DNA from: Clytia hemisphaerica
Taxonomy: Eukaryota; Cnidaria; Hydrozoa; Leptothecata; Clytiidae
DNA length: 64,000 bases
Assembly (NCBI GenBank): GCA_902728285.1
Contig: CACVBU010000784.1
Span: 940,463-1,004,462, forward strand
Direction of reading: 5' to 3'
A program made the translations under genes and the position numbers. Under the pieces are notes generated by a model. That model had not been told where the DNA came from, made no database searches, and saw only the letters and a list, made by a program, of their open reading frames with translations. Each line of letters begins with the position of its first letter. Position 1 is the stretch's first letter. This document shows, piece by piece, positions 51,601 through 62,878 of this stretch.

Positions 51601-54528
51601 TTAAACTTGTACACTTTTTGAATCACTTCTAAATGTATATTGTGAATGTCAGTGTATAAGGCAAAAGATTTTCTTGAAGGAAAAAGTTATGTAAATTGTT
51701 GATCAAAGTGAATAAAAATACCTTGCCACCGCCACCTCTAACTGCCTTCAGCATAACAGGGTACCTATTAGGGATAAGATGCGGAAAGTTGAATGATGAA
51801 ACAAAGGATGAAACAGTTTAACTCAAAGTAGCTAAGAAATTTGACCAGTTGTTTTGTTGATTTTTCTCTTTCTAGTAGAAAGATTTTATGAGATACTATA
51901 CTAGGCTTTATTTATATCCCTCCTTGAGGAAGAAGAAGAACAAAAATAATGAATATTGTATTTTAATTGTATTTCAATCTTTGTATTTTGATGAAATTTA
52001 CCCAATTTTTTCTGCTTCACTTTTCAATGTTTCAATGCTTTGGTCTTCACCATGGTAACCTTTGATTACAGGAACTCCAGCACTTTCCATGATGTATTTT
52101 GAAGTACTGAAGAAAATGTGAAGAAAAATAATATATAATATCCACTGAAACAATGAGAGAAAGGCGCCGAGTTTATTACAGAAATAGCAACCAAACAAAT
52201 TTTACATGAATTTCCCCAGCTGGAACACAACGTTGTTTCAACGTTTATTTAACGTTATATGGACGTTGTGAACGTTAGATAAACGTTGAAACAACGTTGT
52301 GTGCCAGGTGGGTCATTGTAGCTTACCTTTTAATTCCCATATCTCTGATAGCAGAAGATGGCGGACCAACAAAGATAATGCCTTCATCCTCACAAAGATT
52401 CGCAAATTCTGGTTTTTCTGATAAAAACCCATAACCTGGATGGACAGCCTTAAAAATGAAATTGCTTAATTTTAAGATGTGTTAGCTTTAATGGTGCTAA
52501 CAAATATAATATGTAACAAGAACAGATAGATTATTAGTGTAGACTTGGTTATTTTTTACTTTTAGATTGAGCTTTTTTTTGCATTTCCCTTGACTATTTC
52601 TATCGGTTTGAGAGTCCCTGAGGCAAAAAAAAAGAAAACTAATGAAAGGTTTTGGATTTGAGCACTTTAGCCAATACACATACATAAAGGATTACTGAGG
52701 GGAATGTCAAAAAAGATTGCAGCCCTTCTTTACTTTTGGCTGTTCAAGGTCTCATTTGTTAAGAGAATTAGCAAAGTAGTGCTGTCAAAGTGGTTAAGTC
52801 ATAATATGAGAGTTCTGATGATATTTAATCCTCTTTGTAGGGGCTCTGTAATTTGAAGATAATCGTTTAATGAACTGGGACCTGAAACATTCTGAAAGGT
52901 GGGTGGACATACATCTTAGGGGGGGGCCTAAATTTGGCAGGGGGACCTATTATTACCCTAGTCGGATATTTGGCAGGGGGAGCCATGATTTTTCATTACC
53001 TGTGCACCACTTTTCTTTGCAACATTAATGATCTTCTCCATTCGTAAATAACTATCAACAGCTGGTGAAGGCCCGATATGGAAAGCTTCATCTGCCTGTA
53101 ATGAATCAAATGTAATCAAACAAATATGAAATTATATGTTAACAGAATTTCAAAAACAGCTATTTCATCTTAAAAAAAGAGTAAAATTGGAAACAGGAAA
53201 AGGACATTTCTTTAGTAATACCATAAAATGTTATAATAGTGTTTTTCTTGAAAAAACTTGTTTATTTGAGAATTAGTGGAACTTTTTTTAATCTTCTAAA
53301 AAAACATTCTACATTTGAAACATTTGGTTGAAAATGACAGTGATGAGTTTTTTTACTTGTTGACAATTAAATGTACGATCTTAAATCATCTCATACTTTT
53401 GAAGGAATAGTAGCCTGAAAACCTGGCAATAAAAACAGTTTTCTGGATCCTGTGTTTTTTATTAATTTGTTTTACAATGTTTTGATCACCAGAGCTAAGA
53501 GAGCTAAGATTTCTTTGCTCCTATTATTGGTTTGAGATAAATTTATTGAGGAAAAAATTATTTTATGATTGTAATGACATTTGGGAATTCTTATCAACAT
53601 TTTTTAGAAATTGAGAGCAAGACGTTTTTCCAACGAAAGGTTTTGTAGTTGCTACACTTCTGGAAACATAAAGATACTGATTAAAAGGTGGTTAAGAATC
53701 ATATTCTGGCTGTCCTTAATGCCCTTAGATTAAAAAAGTGAGACATAGACAAGTCCTGGCTACAGTCTTACAAAGAAAAAGATTAAATACCATATTAGCA
53801 TGAAGAGATTTTTGGTCAGCATCACTGTAGCATGTTACGCTTTGTATTCCCATTCTTTTTGCAGATTGCATAATACGACACGCAATTTCACCTCTGTTGG
53901 CAATGAGTAGTTTATCGATGGGTTGCACTTAATGAAAAATATAGTGTGAAATAATTTGTTTCATAGTGCGGAAAGGGGTCTGATCCCCCCTTCTTAAATG
54001 ATCCCCCCCTTCTTGACATCCCCCAACCTTTAAAAATGCCTATCCCCCAAGGGTTTTGGGCTAAATTTTTTATGGTAAAAAGGGAGGGGAAACAGTAAAG
54101 AAAAATTAAGTCTGGCAAATAGAATACCACTTTTTAGTGAAAATAAAGAACTTCCTTTCATGCAGACCAAATTTCATAACAGTGCTGGAAAATAATCTAC
54201 AATATATGTAAGCCCCCCCTTCTTAAACGATCCCCCCTCCTTGCTATCCCCCCTTTTTAATGAAAATTTCTGATCCCCCCCTTCTTCACTTTTTTGGAAG
54301 GTGTCATCCCCCCCCCCTTAAGAAAGGGGGGGGGTTCGAACTATGTGTTTACTTTGAACAATTGACAACCACTCATAGGTGTGTAATAAAATAAAAATTC
54401 ATACTATGAAATTGAGATTAGACAGACAGTAATAAAGATAAATAGTCATAAAACCCATAATCAATGTACAATTGTTACCTTTAAGTTCAGAGCTTTGTCC
54501 ATGAATCAGTTTCTTTGATGATGACAAC
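44465..54528 (-). CDS. MCCC1: Methylcrotonyl-CoA carboxylase alpha (biotin-carrying) subunit, 21 exons
   Basis: Catalyses ATP-dependent carboxylation of biotin for 3-methylcrotonyl-CoA carboxylase, a mitochondrial leucine-breakdown step; partner is the beta subunit MCCC2. Exons (5' to 3'): 54479-54528, 53791-53927, 53000-53095, 52327-52448, 52002-52106, 51722-51764, 50863-50984, 50573-50684, 50304-50385, 49272-49339, 48862-49016, 48433-48521, 47762-47871, 47417-47509, 46991-47111, 46838-46879, 46613-46699, 45897-46081, 45565-45675, 44934-45005, 44465-44587. They join in one frame, ~708 residues, close to the ~725 usual for animals. MCC rather than propionyl-CoA or pyruvate carboxylase is indicated by [24 protein letters not shown] and the C-terminal layout. 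The exact start is not found: the first exon seen ([11 protein letters not shown], presequence-like) has no ATG, so a further 5' exon is expected. The biotin site is AMKLE, not the usual AMKME. Confidence 0.93.
45897..47111 (-). CDS. MCCC1: MCCC1 linker (BT-like) region
   Basis: Four exons (46991-47111, 46838-46879, 46613-46699, 45897-46081) encoding [48 protein letters not shown] and THDGGLHVF. The 42-bp exon 46838-46879 is a micro-exon. Similarity to animal MCCC1 is weaker here, as is usual for this region. Confidence 0.85.
46585..46604. repeat. MCCC1: (CT)n microsatellite next to an MCCC1 splice donor
   Basis: About ten CT dinucleotides; on the - strand (AG)n starts about nine bases after the donor of exon 46613-46699. 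A second purine/pyrimidine tract at 45006-45024 forms the polypyrimidine tract of the exon 44934-45005 acceptor. Confidence 0.85.
47417..49016 (-). CDS. MCCC1: MCCC1 biotin carboxylase C-terminal domain
   Basis: Four exons (48862-49016, 48433-48521, 47762-47871, 47417-47509): [71 protein letters not shown], then [11 protein letters not shown] and HTDFIQ. Confidence 0.92.
48188..48396. repeat. Inverted repeat in an MCCC1 intron
   Basis: TCACACTTAGTAAGCAAGAT and GGCTTTCAAAAATAG at the left are mirrored by CTATTTTTGAAAGCC and ATCTTGCTCACACAGTGTGA at the right, with an inner pair CAAGCTATT/AATAGCTTG. About 200 bp. Confidence 0.7.
49272..51764 (-). CDS. MCCC1: MCCC1 ATP-grasp domain
   Basis: Five exons covering the glycine-rich loop [31 protein letters not shown], the [20 protein letters not shown] block, [19 protein letters not shown] and the metal and bicarbonate part MEMNTRLQ. 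Catalytic residues of the family appear intact. The ~930-bp intron 49340-50303 holds a 670-bp palindrome. Confidence 0.92.
49424..50092. mobile_element. 670-bp near-palindrome in an MCCC1 intron
   Basis: The left arm starts AGTCTATTCACGATAAGTGT and the right arm ends ACACTTATCGTGAATAGACT. Long inverted matches continue inward (for example GAAGTGCTATAACTTTCATT against AATGAAAGTTATAGCACTTC) to a centre near 49757. It nearly fills one intron. No coding sequence. Confidence 0.82.
52002..53927 (-). CDS. MCCC1: MCCC1 biotin carboxylase N-terminal domain
   Basis: Four exons (53791-53927, 53000-53095, 52327-52448, 52002-52106). Visible motifs: [15 protein letters not shown] at the start, [44 protein letters not shown] and [14 protein letters not shown]. 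Confidence 0.93.
52215..52312. mobile_element. CAGCTGG hairpin MITE, complete copy
   Basis: CCCAGCTGGAACACAACGTT at the left mirrors AACGTTGTGTGCCAGGTGGG at the right, with inner AACGTT repeats; about 98 bp. Relatives at 33373-33442 and 15441-15482. Confidence 0.75.
53975..54335. repeat. C-rich tract with GATCCCCCCTTCTT repeats
   Basis: Several copies of GATCCCCCCTTCTT and relatives, ending in a C run followed by a G run (CCCCCCTTAAGAAAGGGGGG). In the intron between the first two MCCC1 exons found. Confidence 0.7.
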
Positions 54529-54782
54529 CTTAAAATCGAAATAAATGAACACAAATTTACCTTATGATAAGTCCCACGAGTTTACATCTTTTAACATAGT
54601 TTGTGTCTGTTTTAATAAGCTTCTTACGATTTCTTTCAGTTTAAAAGGTCTTTATATTCTTAAACCAAATATTGTCTTATTTGTACCACAGCGCCACATT
54701 CATGGACTCAGTGCCAAATTCTGTATTGTATATTTATTTATTTTTAATTATTTTAATAGGGATATAAAGAACCATTGTATCA

Positions 54783-55596
54783 GGGGGGGGGGGTCAAGCA
54801 GTTAGTACAAGACATCATGCCTACTAAGTGATTCTTTGGAGGAAAGAGGCCACACCACCACCCTTTGACAGTTAGTATGAAATATACTAAGTGATTTCAA
54901 AGGAAATTCACTAAGGACCACCCCTTAAAACCTATCAAACGAGAGTGTGATATTTACTTTTTGTCAAACCATGTTCCCAAAATTGTTTTGAAACAGTTAT
55001 TGATTTGGTATGATGAATTAAAATGAATCAAAAATTTTATTTTAACACAACGCTGTACAGCGATATATGTACAAGAGTTTCAAATAACGAAGTACTTCTC
55101 AATTGATACAATAATGAAACACCGTAAACCAAAAACATAAACATAATATGTAGCGTTCAATCAAGGCAGAAAAAAATACTTTTTCATGATTTATAAAGAA
55201 CAAGATTACGAACTTTTACAATTTCAAAATCGATCTGACTTTTTTCTTTTATTTATCAATCTATAGTTAGGGAATTCCCCTGATATAGTGTTTAACTAAA
55301 GGGTAATACCAAACAAACTCCAAAGAAGACTTAAATGTCTTAGGTTCTTTGATTTCTCTTATGGAGGGGGATTTCCCTGATTGCTTTTAGTATTTATTTT
55401 TAATATTTTTCTAGAAAAGGTAAAAAAGTAGCACTTAGTATTCATTTGTACTAACTGTTTTCCTAGATTTTTTACTTGACACCACCCTAGCAGTCACTTA
55501 GTACCATCAAGTACTAACTGATTTTTGAAAATTTTGTAGGTATACCACCACGGTACTAACCGGCATGATGTCTTATACTAACTGCTTGACCCCCCC
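54783..55596. mobile_element. Inverted-repeat element with GGGTCAAGCAGTTAGTA ends
   Basis: Left end GGGGGGGTCAAGCAGTTAGT then ACAAGACATCATGCC; right end GGCATGATGTCTTATACTAA then CTGCTTGACCCCCC. Inner copies of TACTAACTG and CACTTAGTA motifs occur near both ends. About 814 bp. Confidence 0.78.
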
Positions 55597-56311
55597 GATT
55601 GTATTACTCTTTAGTGGATAAGGGGGTCCTTAACAACCCCCATCAAATTATTGAGAAAAGCAGAGTTTCTACACTAAGAAAACCCGTTTTTTTCATATTT
55701 ACAGGTAGCTTAATGTTACTAGAGACAGAAAAGTCTCACAAGAATGGTCTCAGACCCATGTGTCAATAGTAATAGGGAAGCTAACAAGCTCCAAAACAAC
55801 CGAAAACATTACTACTTCCCAAAACTGGGGCTGGCTGGAGACCAAAACAAATTATCTTCCTAGATGAGGGCGCCCTTTTTGGATTTATTGTTAAGGCCAT
55901 CTAGCAGTATAGACTATAACTCCTATATCAAGATAACAGGATTTGCAGTGTGGACCAATTTTACTTTCATTTTCAGTGGTTTCATTTTTGATTTCAAACC
56001 AACAACAGCTTGCCCATAGTTACAGGGGTTTGTGCAAAAAGTAAAACATAGAAAATTTTCCAAATCCCACATTTCGATTTTAAAATAATAAAAAATGAAA
56101 CTTTTCCATGTTTCAAATTTTTTGCACCAATTCTTCAAAATTAAAATATTTCAGATTTTAAGTTCTTTTATTACTTAATGATTTTTTATGGTACTTTGTT
56201 GACAATCTAACTCTCGCATTAAATTTCCCCTTTCTTCAAAAAATTGAAGATGAGAAATAGTTTACACCTCAGGATCATGGACTGAACCAAATAAAAGGGG
56301 TGTTATGAAGG

Positions 56312-56593
56312 GTGAGATTAGTCAGCCACCCGTCAGACAAAGCAGTGAAAGGCCACGTGCCCGAAAAGAAGGGCTGTGTGAAATGCAGCAATCTTATTGG
56401 TCATTGGTGGAAATTAAATAAACAGTCCGCAAAGGAGCGCAACGAAGCAATCAGTAGAAGAGACCACTTTCGTTTTTGTTGCAGATTTCAATATAAACTT
56501 CTCACAGAGATTTCTTGTCAGTATGTTGTGTCAACTTGTCAGCATTGTATTGTTGCAGATGGAAAGATAAAAAAGGTAAGACAAGCTTTCTAA
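56312..56593 (+). other. Unidentified open frame with Cys motifs, possible transposase remnant
   Basis: A 93-codon frame with GHVPEKKGCVKCSNLIGHWW followed by an Arg/His/Cys-rich stretch (RRDHFRFCCRF). This loosely recalls the zinc-ribbon tail of piggyBac-like transposases, but no DDE core or terminal repeats are seen. It may equally be chance. Confidence 0.2.
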
Positions 56594-57773
56594 TCCTGAT
56601 ATAGGAGTTTAAATCTAGACTGTCTAAAATGGTAGACAGAGTTGCGAAAAGACAAAGGCGCCTGCTGCATCGAGGGTGGTAATGCCAAAATTCCCAAAAT
56701 GTATCCTCCAACAGAAGGCAAGTTACTCCACTGCAGCGCCCAACGAATGGTGTTTCACTGAATATCAATTATAAGAATATCTATGTGCTTAACTTCAGCA
56801 GTAGACTTTGAGTGCTTCATTGAAGACGAGGAAAATGAAAGATAAAATATGTGCAGGTTAATTTCATTTAAATAGGTATGTTTTTATCATTGTTGAAAGT
56901 TGGAGAACATTTTACAATGACAGAATTTTTTTACAACCAATTAAAGGCACAATCTGTTACTGCCGTTAGACAGTAGTTTTTGTTATATTAGTTTTGTGTT
57001 TCATTTGTATCATAGCATTTGTATTATGTATAGGTATAATTGGTTTATGATCATATTTTAATGTCCCTTATCAGGCAAAATTCCAAGCACTTTTCACACT
57101 GGCCGTTTTTTGATCTAGAAATTGAGTTTCAGCCATGCCATTGCTATTATCTGAGATTAGAGTAGATTAGAGTTTATTAATGATATCAAGAATTAAAATG
57201 CAACAAAAATAAGTACTTTTCTTTCGTAACATAAACAAAATTATCGTTTACTAGTAACTATAATAGAATACACTTTAACCATGCATGGATAGTGGCCGCG
57301 GTTCCACTTTGAAAGTGGTAGGTGTTAGGGTGATAGGGCCGTAGTTTAGTGTCCCTTAATTAGTGTCTAAGGAGGGAGAAAATTTTTGAAAATTAGCCCT
57401 TCTAGACTGGTTAAAACAGGTCTTTTTTAAAGCTTACGGCCCCTGATGGAATGAAATGCTTGAAGAACAAAAGGAATGCTTCAAGAACAAAAGAAACAAA
57501 GCTTTATTTATTAAAGTAAGATTTCAAAGTAAAAAAGGAGCAAACATTGTGGAATGTACTTTCCACTCGATATTATTCTAACAAATCTGGAGTTTTAAAA
57601 GTGATTATAAAGGAAAAATTGATCAGAAAATGGGACATATTTCTAGCGGCCTTCTTCGTAAATCAATAAAACGGTTAATAATTCCACTCTACAATAGAAT
57701 AAAAAATAAAACTGTAGGTAACAATAAAAAGAATGGCCTTAAAAAAACAAATGTTTTGATATTTTTCTAATGA

Positions 57774-58441
57774 GCCTTCGATTCGGGGAGTTTCTAAACA
57801 TCGACCAGAAATGGCGACCAAAACCAGCGACCACGACCGGCGACCAGATAAATTTGGGTTATCGAGTTTACCTGCTCTCTCCACCGTAGAGAACATCCAA
57901 ATCGAGCCCTAATGTGGCTTTCAAATGAACCACTGAGCACGTGGCTGAGAATTACTCTAGCTAGAGAATACTAAAAGTGACTTTTGACGTTACCAGTCAT
58001 TTTCTAGACAAAGGAAGGCCAGTTTTAGAGATATCAATCTCATCAATTATTCTATTGTCCTTACATTGTCAAAATAACTTATTGTGATGAAATAATGATC
58101 TGATGATCAAATATAAAGCTTCCTAAATAAATTCCAGCAAAAATTTTGCCAATAATTAATTTGATGCCGAAAATACAAAAGGATAGAATTGACACTCTAT
58201 TCAAGCTCCAAGAGCGTTGAAATGGCTGCTCTACATGTTTTGCATGTGGCTTTATAATCACTGTAGGTGAGACAGGGGTGAGCTTTACTCTTCAATTCGA
58301 TAAATAAATGATCATAAGAGAAAGACTCTACGGTGGAGAAAGAGGAAAAACTCGATAACCCAAATTTATCTAGTCGCCGGTCGTGGTCGCTGGTCGTGGT
58401 CGCCATTTCTGGTCGATGTTTAGAAACTCCCTTCGATTCGA
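57774..58441. mobile_element. Element with ~115-bp inverted arms
   Basis: TTCGATTCGGGGAGTTTCTA at 57777 onward is inverted in AGAAACTCCCTTCGATTCGA ending near 58441. The arms include GCGACCACGACCGGCGACC and its complement and end at CTCTCCACCGTAGAG / CTCTACGGTGGAGA. A ~430-bp AT-rich interior has no coding sequence. Confidence 0.75.
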
Positions 58442-59140
58442 ATGTTTTGATGTTGATTTCGTCAAAAGAATGGCAAGAGAGAAAAACACACAAAGAGAGA
58501 AGAAAAAATATTATATTGTTGAAAGATATAAAGAATGAGAGAAATTGAGCTTACCTTTGATTATAGAGTAAATAACTTTGACTATTGTTTACTAAGGTTT
58601 ACTGCCGATATTTTTCCGACTTTTTATGACTCAAAAAAATTTTTTTCTTCAAATATTGAGTTTCAAACTCAATTTAAAATTGAGTTTTCTGGCCGTATAA
58701 CGGCCACAGAAAAGTGCTTGGAATTTTCACTGCTTATGTATTAATTATATGATAATTATGTATTATTATTAGGAACGTTTTGTCCTTTGTGTATTGTTAA
58801 CGTTGTGTAAGTCTCGTGGGAGTCTTGTCTACCGTTCTGTATGTTATAAATGTTTGTGTGTAATGTTGGATCACTTAGATTTATACCATTTCTTGCAGTT
58901 TCTTGTGTTATTTCATTTGCTATGAGCTTTTCCTTGACTTTGTATTTGTGTTTATTTTATAGCTGTTACTTATCAGAAGAACGCGTTTGAGAACCAAATC
59001 ACCCTAAATGTCTCTGTTCATGAGTTTGGCCATTGGCATTTATACAATCTGCTTACATTTATAATGTTTGCTATATCATCTAGGCAAAAAAACTGATTAC
59101 AACAGCATGTCCTAACTGAATAATGCTCTTAATCATGTAG

Positions 59141-59145
59141 TAAAT
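59141..59145. repeat. Target site duplication (left)
   Basis: TAAAT directly before the 5' LTR, repeated exactly after the 3' LTR at 63982-63986. Confidence 0.92.
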
Positions 59146-59250
59146 TGTTAACGTTCATATTCTTCTTATCGTTATAGGCTAGTATATATTAACATTAGCA
59201 TTTGGTGTGGCTGTGGGGCTTTTATATTATTCAGCGTTATTGACTTTTCA
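59146..59250 (+). repeat. 5' LTR, 105 bp
   Basis: Starts TGTTAACGTTCATATTCTTC, ends GCGTTATTGACTTTTCA. Identical to the 3' LTR along its whole length. Confidence 0.96.
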
Positions 59251-59269
59251 TGGTAGCAGAAAGTGGTTC
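59251..59269 (+). promoter_or_regulatory. Primer binding site, tRNA-iMet type
   Basis: TGGTAGCAGAAAGTGGTTC directly follows the LTR. Its first ten bases complement the 3' end of animal initiator tRNA-Met, and part of the following bases also match. Confidence 0.85.
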
Positions 59270-59272
59270 AAA

Positions 59273-60181
59273 ATGGCATCATCAGAAAGTTTTCAAAAGC
59301 CCCCAGCCTTTGGAGATGACAAACCTTATACGAGATATGTGGAAGAATTGCGTGCTTGGACTTATGTCACAAACCTTGCCAAGAAGAAGCAAGGATTAGC
59401 GGTAGCGTTGTCTCTACCAGAGGATGACAAATCCCAAATAAGAGACAAAGTATTCAATGAAGTTGATCTTGATGATCTAAAAAAAGACGATGGCGTAGAA
59501 ACTTTGATAGCGTTCTTTGATACAGTGTTTAAAAAAGATGAGTTGGCGGAAGTGTACGAATATTACTTCAATTTCGATCGATATAAGAAAGTTGAAGGCG
59601 AAACAATGGATACGTACATACTTGAATTCGAGAAGCGTTACAATAAAACAAAAAAATTCAAAATGGAGTTGCCAGAAAGTGTCCTGGCATTTAAACTACT
59701 TGAGAACTCAGGGTTGCTAAATAATGATCGTCTTATGGTTCTGACAGGAGTTAATTATAATGAACACACCACGTTATATAACAAATGAAAAACTCATTGA
59801 AAAAGTTCTTTGGACAACAAGCAAAACCCATCGCAAACCGAACCATCTAAAAGCATCAAATTGGATATCCATGAATCGAACCAGGAGGAAGCTAACATCA
59901 CTTTCAAACAGAAATTTCCAAATCGCGGTCGTGGCAGAGGACGAGGCAGAGGACGTTTCACCAACTACCAAAACAGACCGTTCAACAGAGGAAGAGGTCA
60001 ATCCACCAGTCGCAAAACGAACCCATTGGATGGTGATGGAAACATACTCCGCTGTATGGCATGCGATTCAACATTACATTTCGTGAAAGATTGCCCTCAT
60101 GCTTATGAAAATCTTGAACATTCATTCTACATAGAGACTGAACAATTTGCTCTGTTTACGGGCCAAATAATGATGAAATGA
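59273..60181 (+). pseudogene. Copia gag, frame-broken
   Basis: Starts at the ATG of MASSESFQKPPAFGDD, with a copia-type gag core (DTYILEFEKRYNKTKKFKME). The frame shifts between about 59785 and 59815. A second frame holds a Gly-Arg-rich stretch (FPNRGRGRGRGRGRF) and a zinc knuckle of the CX2CX4HX4C form (CMACDSTLHFVKDC), then stops at 60179-60181 before the protease. Confidence 0.88.
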
Positions 60182-60199
60182 CAGTGTTGTTAACAAGAA

Positions 60200-61867
60200 T
60201 CTACCAATGCTGCCGTTCTCGACAGTGGATGCTCGTCGACAGTTTCTGGACAAGATTGGATAGAGTGTTTTATCGACTCACTAAGTGACAGTGAAAAAAG
60301 TGAGATTATTTACAAAGATAGTGAAACTATTTACAAGTTTGGAGGTGGTGAACGACTCAAATCAAAAGGTAAAGCATTGTTGCCCTGCTACCTTGCCGGA
60401 CAAAGATGCACCATTGAAACAGATATTATTGATAGTGATATTCCGATGCTTTTAAGTAAAAATGCAATGAAAAAAGCAGGAATGAAACTTGATTTGGTGA
60501 ACGATAAAGCTGAAATTTACGGAAATGTTGTTAACCTACAAAGTACATCAGCAGGCCATTATTGCATCCCTTTGAGAGACACATCTATTGACATAGAATG
60601 TTGCTTTACCGGTGTCGAAAGCGATAAGGAAATTTCCGCAGTTGTCACAAAACTTCATAAGCAGTTTGCTCATCCGTCCCCGAAACGCTTAAAAGGTTTA
60701 TTACGAGATGCAGGAGTTCTGTCGCCAGGTTGCTCCAAAGTGATTGATGCTATTTCAGCTGATTGTCAAATTTGTCGTAAATTTAAGAAAACTCCTGCAA
60801 GGCCAGTTGTCAGTTTACCATTAGCCACCACCTTCAATGAAGTCGTAGTGATGGATCTCAAGAAGTGGGAAGACGGTAAATACATTCTTCATTTAATCGA
60901 TGCAGCTACAAGATTCACCATGTCCAGATTTATAAACGATAAAAAGCCGTCGACCATTGTAGATAAAGTCATGCTTATGTGGATCGGATCAGGATTCGGT
61001 TGTCCACTGAAATTTCTAGCAGATAACGGTGGTGAATTTGCAAATGAAGAGTATAAGAATATGTGTGCTAACCTTAATATCGAAGTCAGAAACACTGCAG
61101 CAGAAAGTCCATGGCAAAATGGATTATGTGAACGTAACCATGCCGTTGTTGATGAATGTTTGCAAAAGGTCCTGGAAGAAAACCCAAAAATGAAACCCGA
61201 TGTTGCCCTAGTATGGGCAATTCATGCAAAAAACTGTTTACAAATGAACTCTGGCTACAGTTCCTATCAGCTTTTGTTTGGACAAAATCCTAATCTTCCA
61301 TCCGTGATCGTCGATAAGCCACCAGCTTTAGAGGGTACAACAACATCTGAACGTTTCTATCAACATCTTAACAGTCTACACTCAGGGAGACGTGCATTTA
61401 TACAAGCTGAATCATCAGAGCGAATCAGGCGTGCATTGCGACATCAGTTACGAAGCCATAGCGAAATTTTCGAAGTCGGTGATGCTGTATACTACAAACG
61501 AGAGTCTAGCAACAAATGGAAAGGTCCTGGAAAAGTTATTGGTCAGGACGGAAAAACTATCTTTGTCCGCCATGGAAGTGTTTATGTAAGAGTTCCCAGT
61601 TGTCGAATCCTCAAAGTCGGAGAAGAATTCAACCCAAATCCAAACAGTAATCCAACCAAACGTATTAACTCCAAAGTTACAGTCCCAACAGCATGTGACA
61701 AATCGGAAATCATCGATACCGGATCTACAGAACCGATTGACAGCCCAGTGACAATTCAGTATGAAGATGATGCTCCTATACCACCCACCTCAGATCAAAC
61801 ACATGTAGTACCACCACCAATGCCTGCAGCTGTATCAGAAACAGTCAGAAAGACAACTTTTTCCTAG
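60200..61867 (+). pseudogene. Copia protease and integrase part of pol
   Basis: An aspartic protease active site (AVLDSGCSSTVSG, near 60215) opens a long frame that continues through the integrase zinc-binding motif (HKQFAHPSPKRL ... CQIC, 60650-60785) and the catalytic core with Asp in VVVMDLKKW, Asp in FLADNGGEF and Glu in PWQNGLCERNH. It ends at a stop (61865-61867) caused by a frame change before the RT. Confidence 0.92.
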
Positions 61868-61922
61868 ACTACAGGACATTGTGCGTATTAAACAAAATAA
61901 CTCAGCAGAGGAGGTAAAGCAA

Positions 61923-62878
61923 CAGGAAAGTTTGCATCGTGGTTCAATGTCGAAAATGTAGAAAATGGTGAACATTCATGTCTTGACTTTTCAGCGATTG
62001 AATGGGAAAATACCAGTGAAAGTGTCAATTTCAATGCTATATTTCATCCCACAAATGACCAAGAAAGAGAACTTGTCAAAGAAGCTAAAGAAAAAGAGCT
62101 TCTTAATTGGAAGTCATTTGACGTATATGAACCGGTTGAATTCGAAAACCAACCCTTGATTTCAACAAGATGGGTAGTGACTGAGAAACAACCCAAACCT
62201 AACCTTACAGTTAAAGCTCGACTTGTAGTGAGAGGATTTGAAGAGACATCAGATATACCAAGTGACTCTCCCACAATATCCAAGGACTCTCTTCGCACAT
62301 GTTTTGCTATTGCCTCTACAAAGCAATGGCCTATCGAAATGATTGATATTAAGTCAGCGTTTTTACAAGGAGAAGACATCCATCGTGAAATCTATGTCAA
62401 ACCCCCCACTGAAGCAAAAGTAGCTGAGAACCTAGTTTGGAAGCTACGAAAAGTAGTGTATGGGCTCAACGATGCATCCCGTAATTGGTATTTTACGATT
62501 CGAGAAACACTACTAAAACTTGGATGCGTACAATCAACCATCGACAAAGCACTGTTCATGTGGCGTGATTCATCTAACCAGCTTGCAGGAATGTTTATCC
62601 TACATGTTGATGACTTTTTGTATGCTGGTTCACAGACCTTCTTAAAGACTGTTGTGAAGAAGGTGTGTGAAATTTACAAAGTTGGTTCTAAGGGAACTGA
62701 TATTTTCAAATACATCGGATTGGAAGTTTCGACCAACCAAAATGAAACAACTTTATCGCAATCGATCTACGTAAAGTCAATGAAGGAGATTCCAATCACG
62801 CCATCGAGAAAGTTACGAAAGAACGATAAAGTGACATCCGAAGAGGAAAAACTTTTGAGACAGCAATCGGTCAATTGA
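61923..62878 (+). pseudogene. Copia reverse transcriptase part of pol
   Basis: Frame with the copia RT hallmarks STRWVVTEKQ, KARLVVRGFEE, DIKSAFLQGE, VYGLNDASRNWY and the catalytic box HVDDFLYAG (usual form YVDD). It ends at a stop at 62878 where the neighbouring frame continues with LNWVATQTRPDLSYDV. Confidence 0.92.

Larger units (their letters stand above)
54529..59145. other. Gene-poor region upstream of MCCC1
   Basis: The missing MCCC1 first exon and promoter should lie here, but I cannot place them. Apart from two inverted-repeat elements (54783-55596, 57774-58441) and an unidentified open frame (56312-56593), I see nothing supported. Confidence 0.5.

Noticed and set aside
53912-54130. 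Extra MCCC1 coding exon upstream of [12 protein letters not shown]
   Set aside because: The frame runs through a C-rich repeat tract; the acceptor at 53927 and the exon at 54479-54528 give a better join.
44465-54528. Propionyl-CoA carboxylase alpha or pyruvate carboxylase
   Set aside because: The inter-domain sequence ([17 protein letters not shown]) and the length of ~708 residues fit MCC; no pyruvate carboxylase transferase domain is present.
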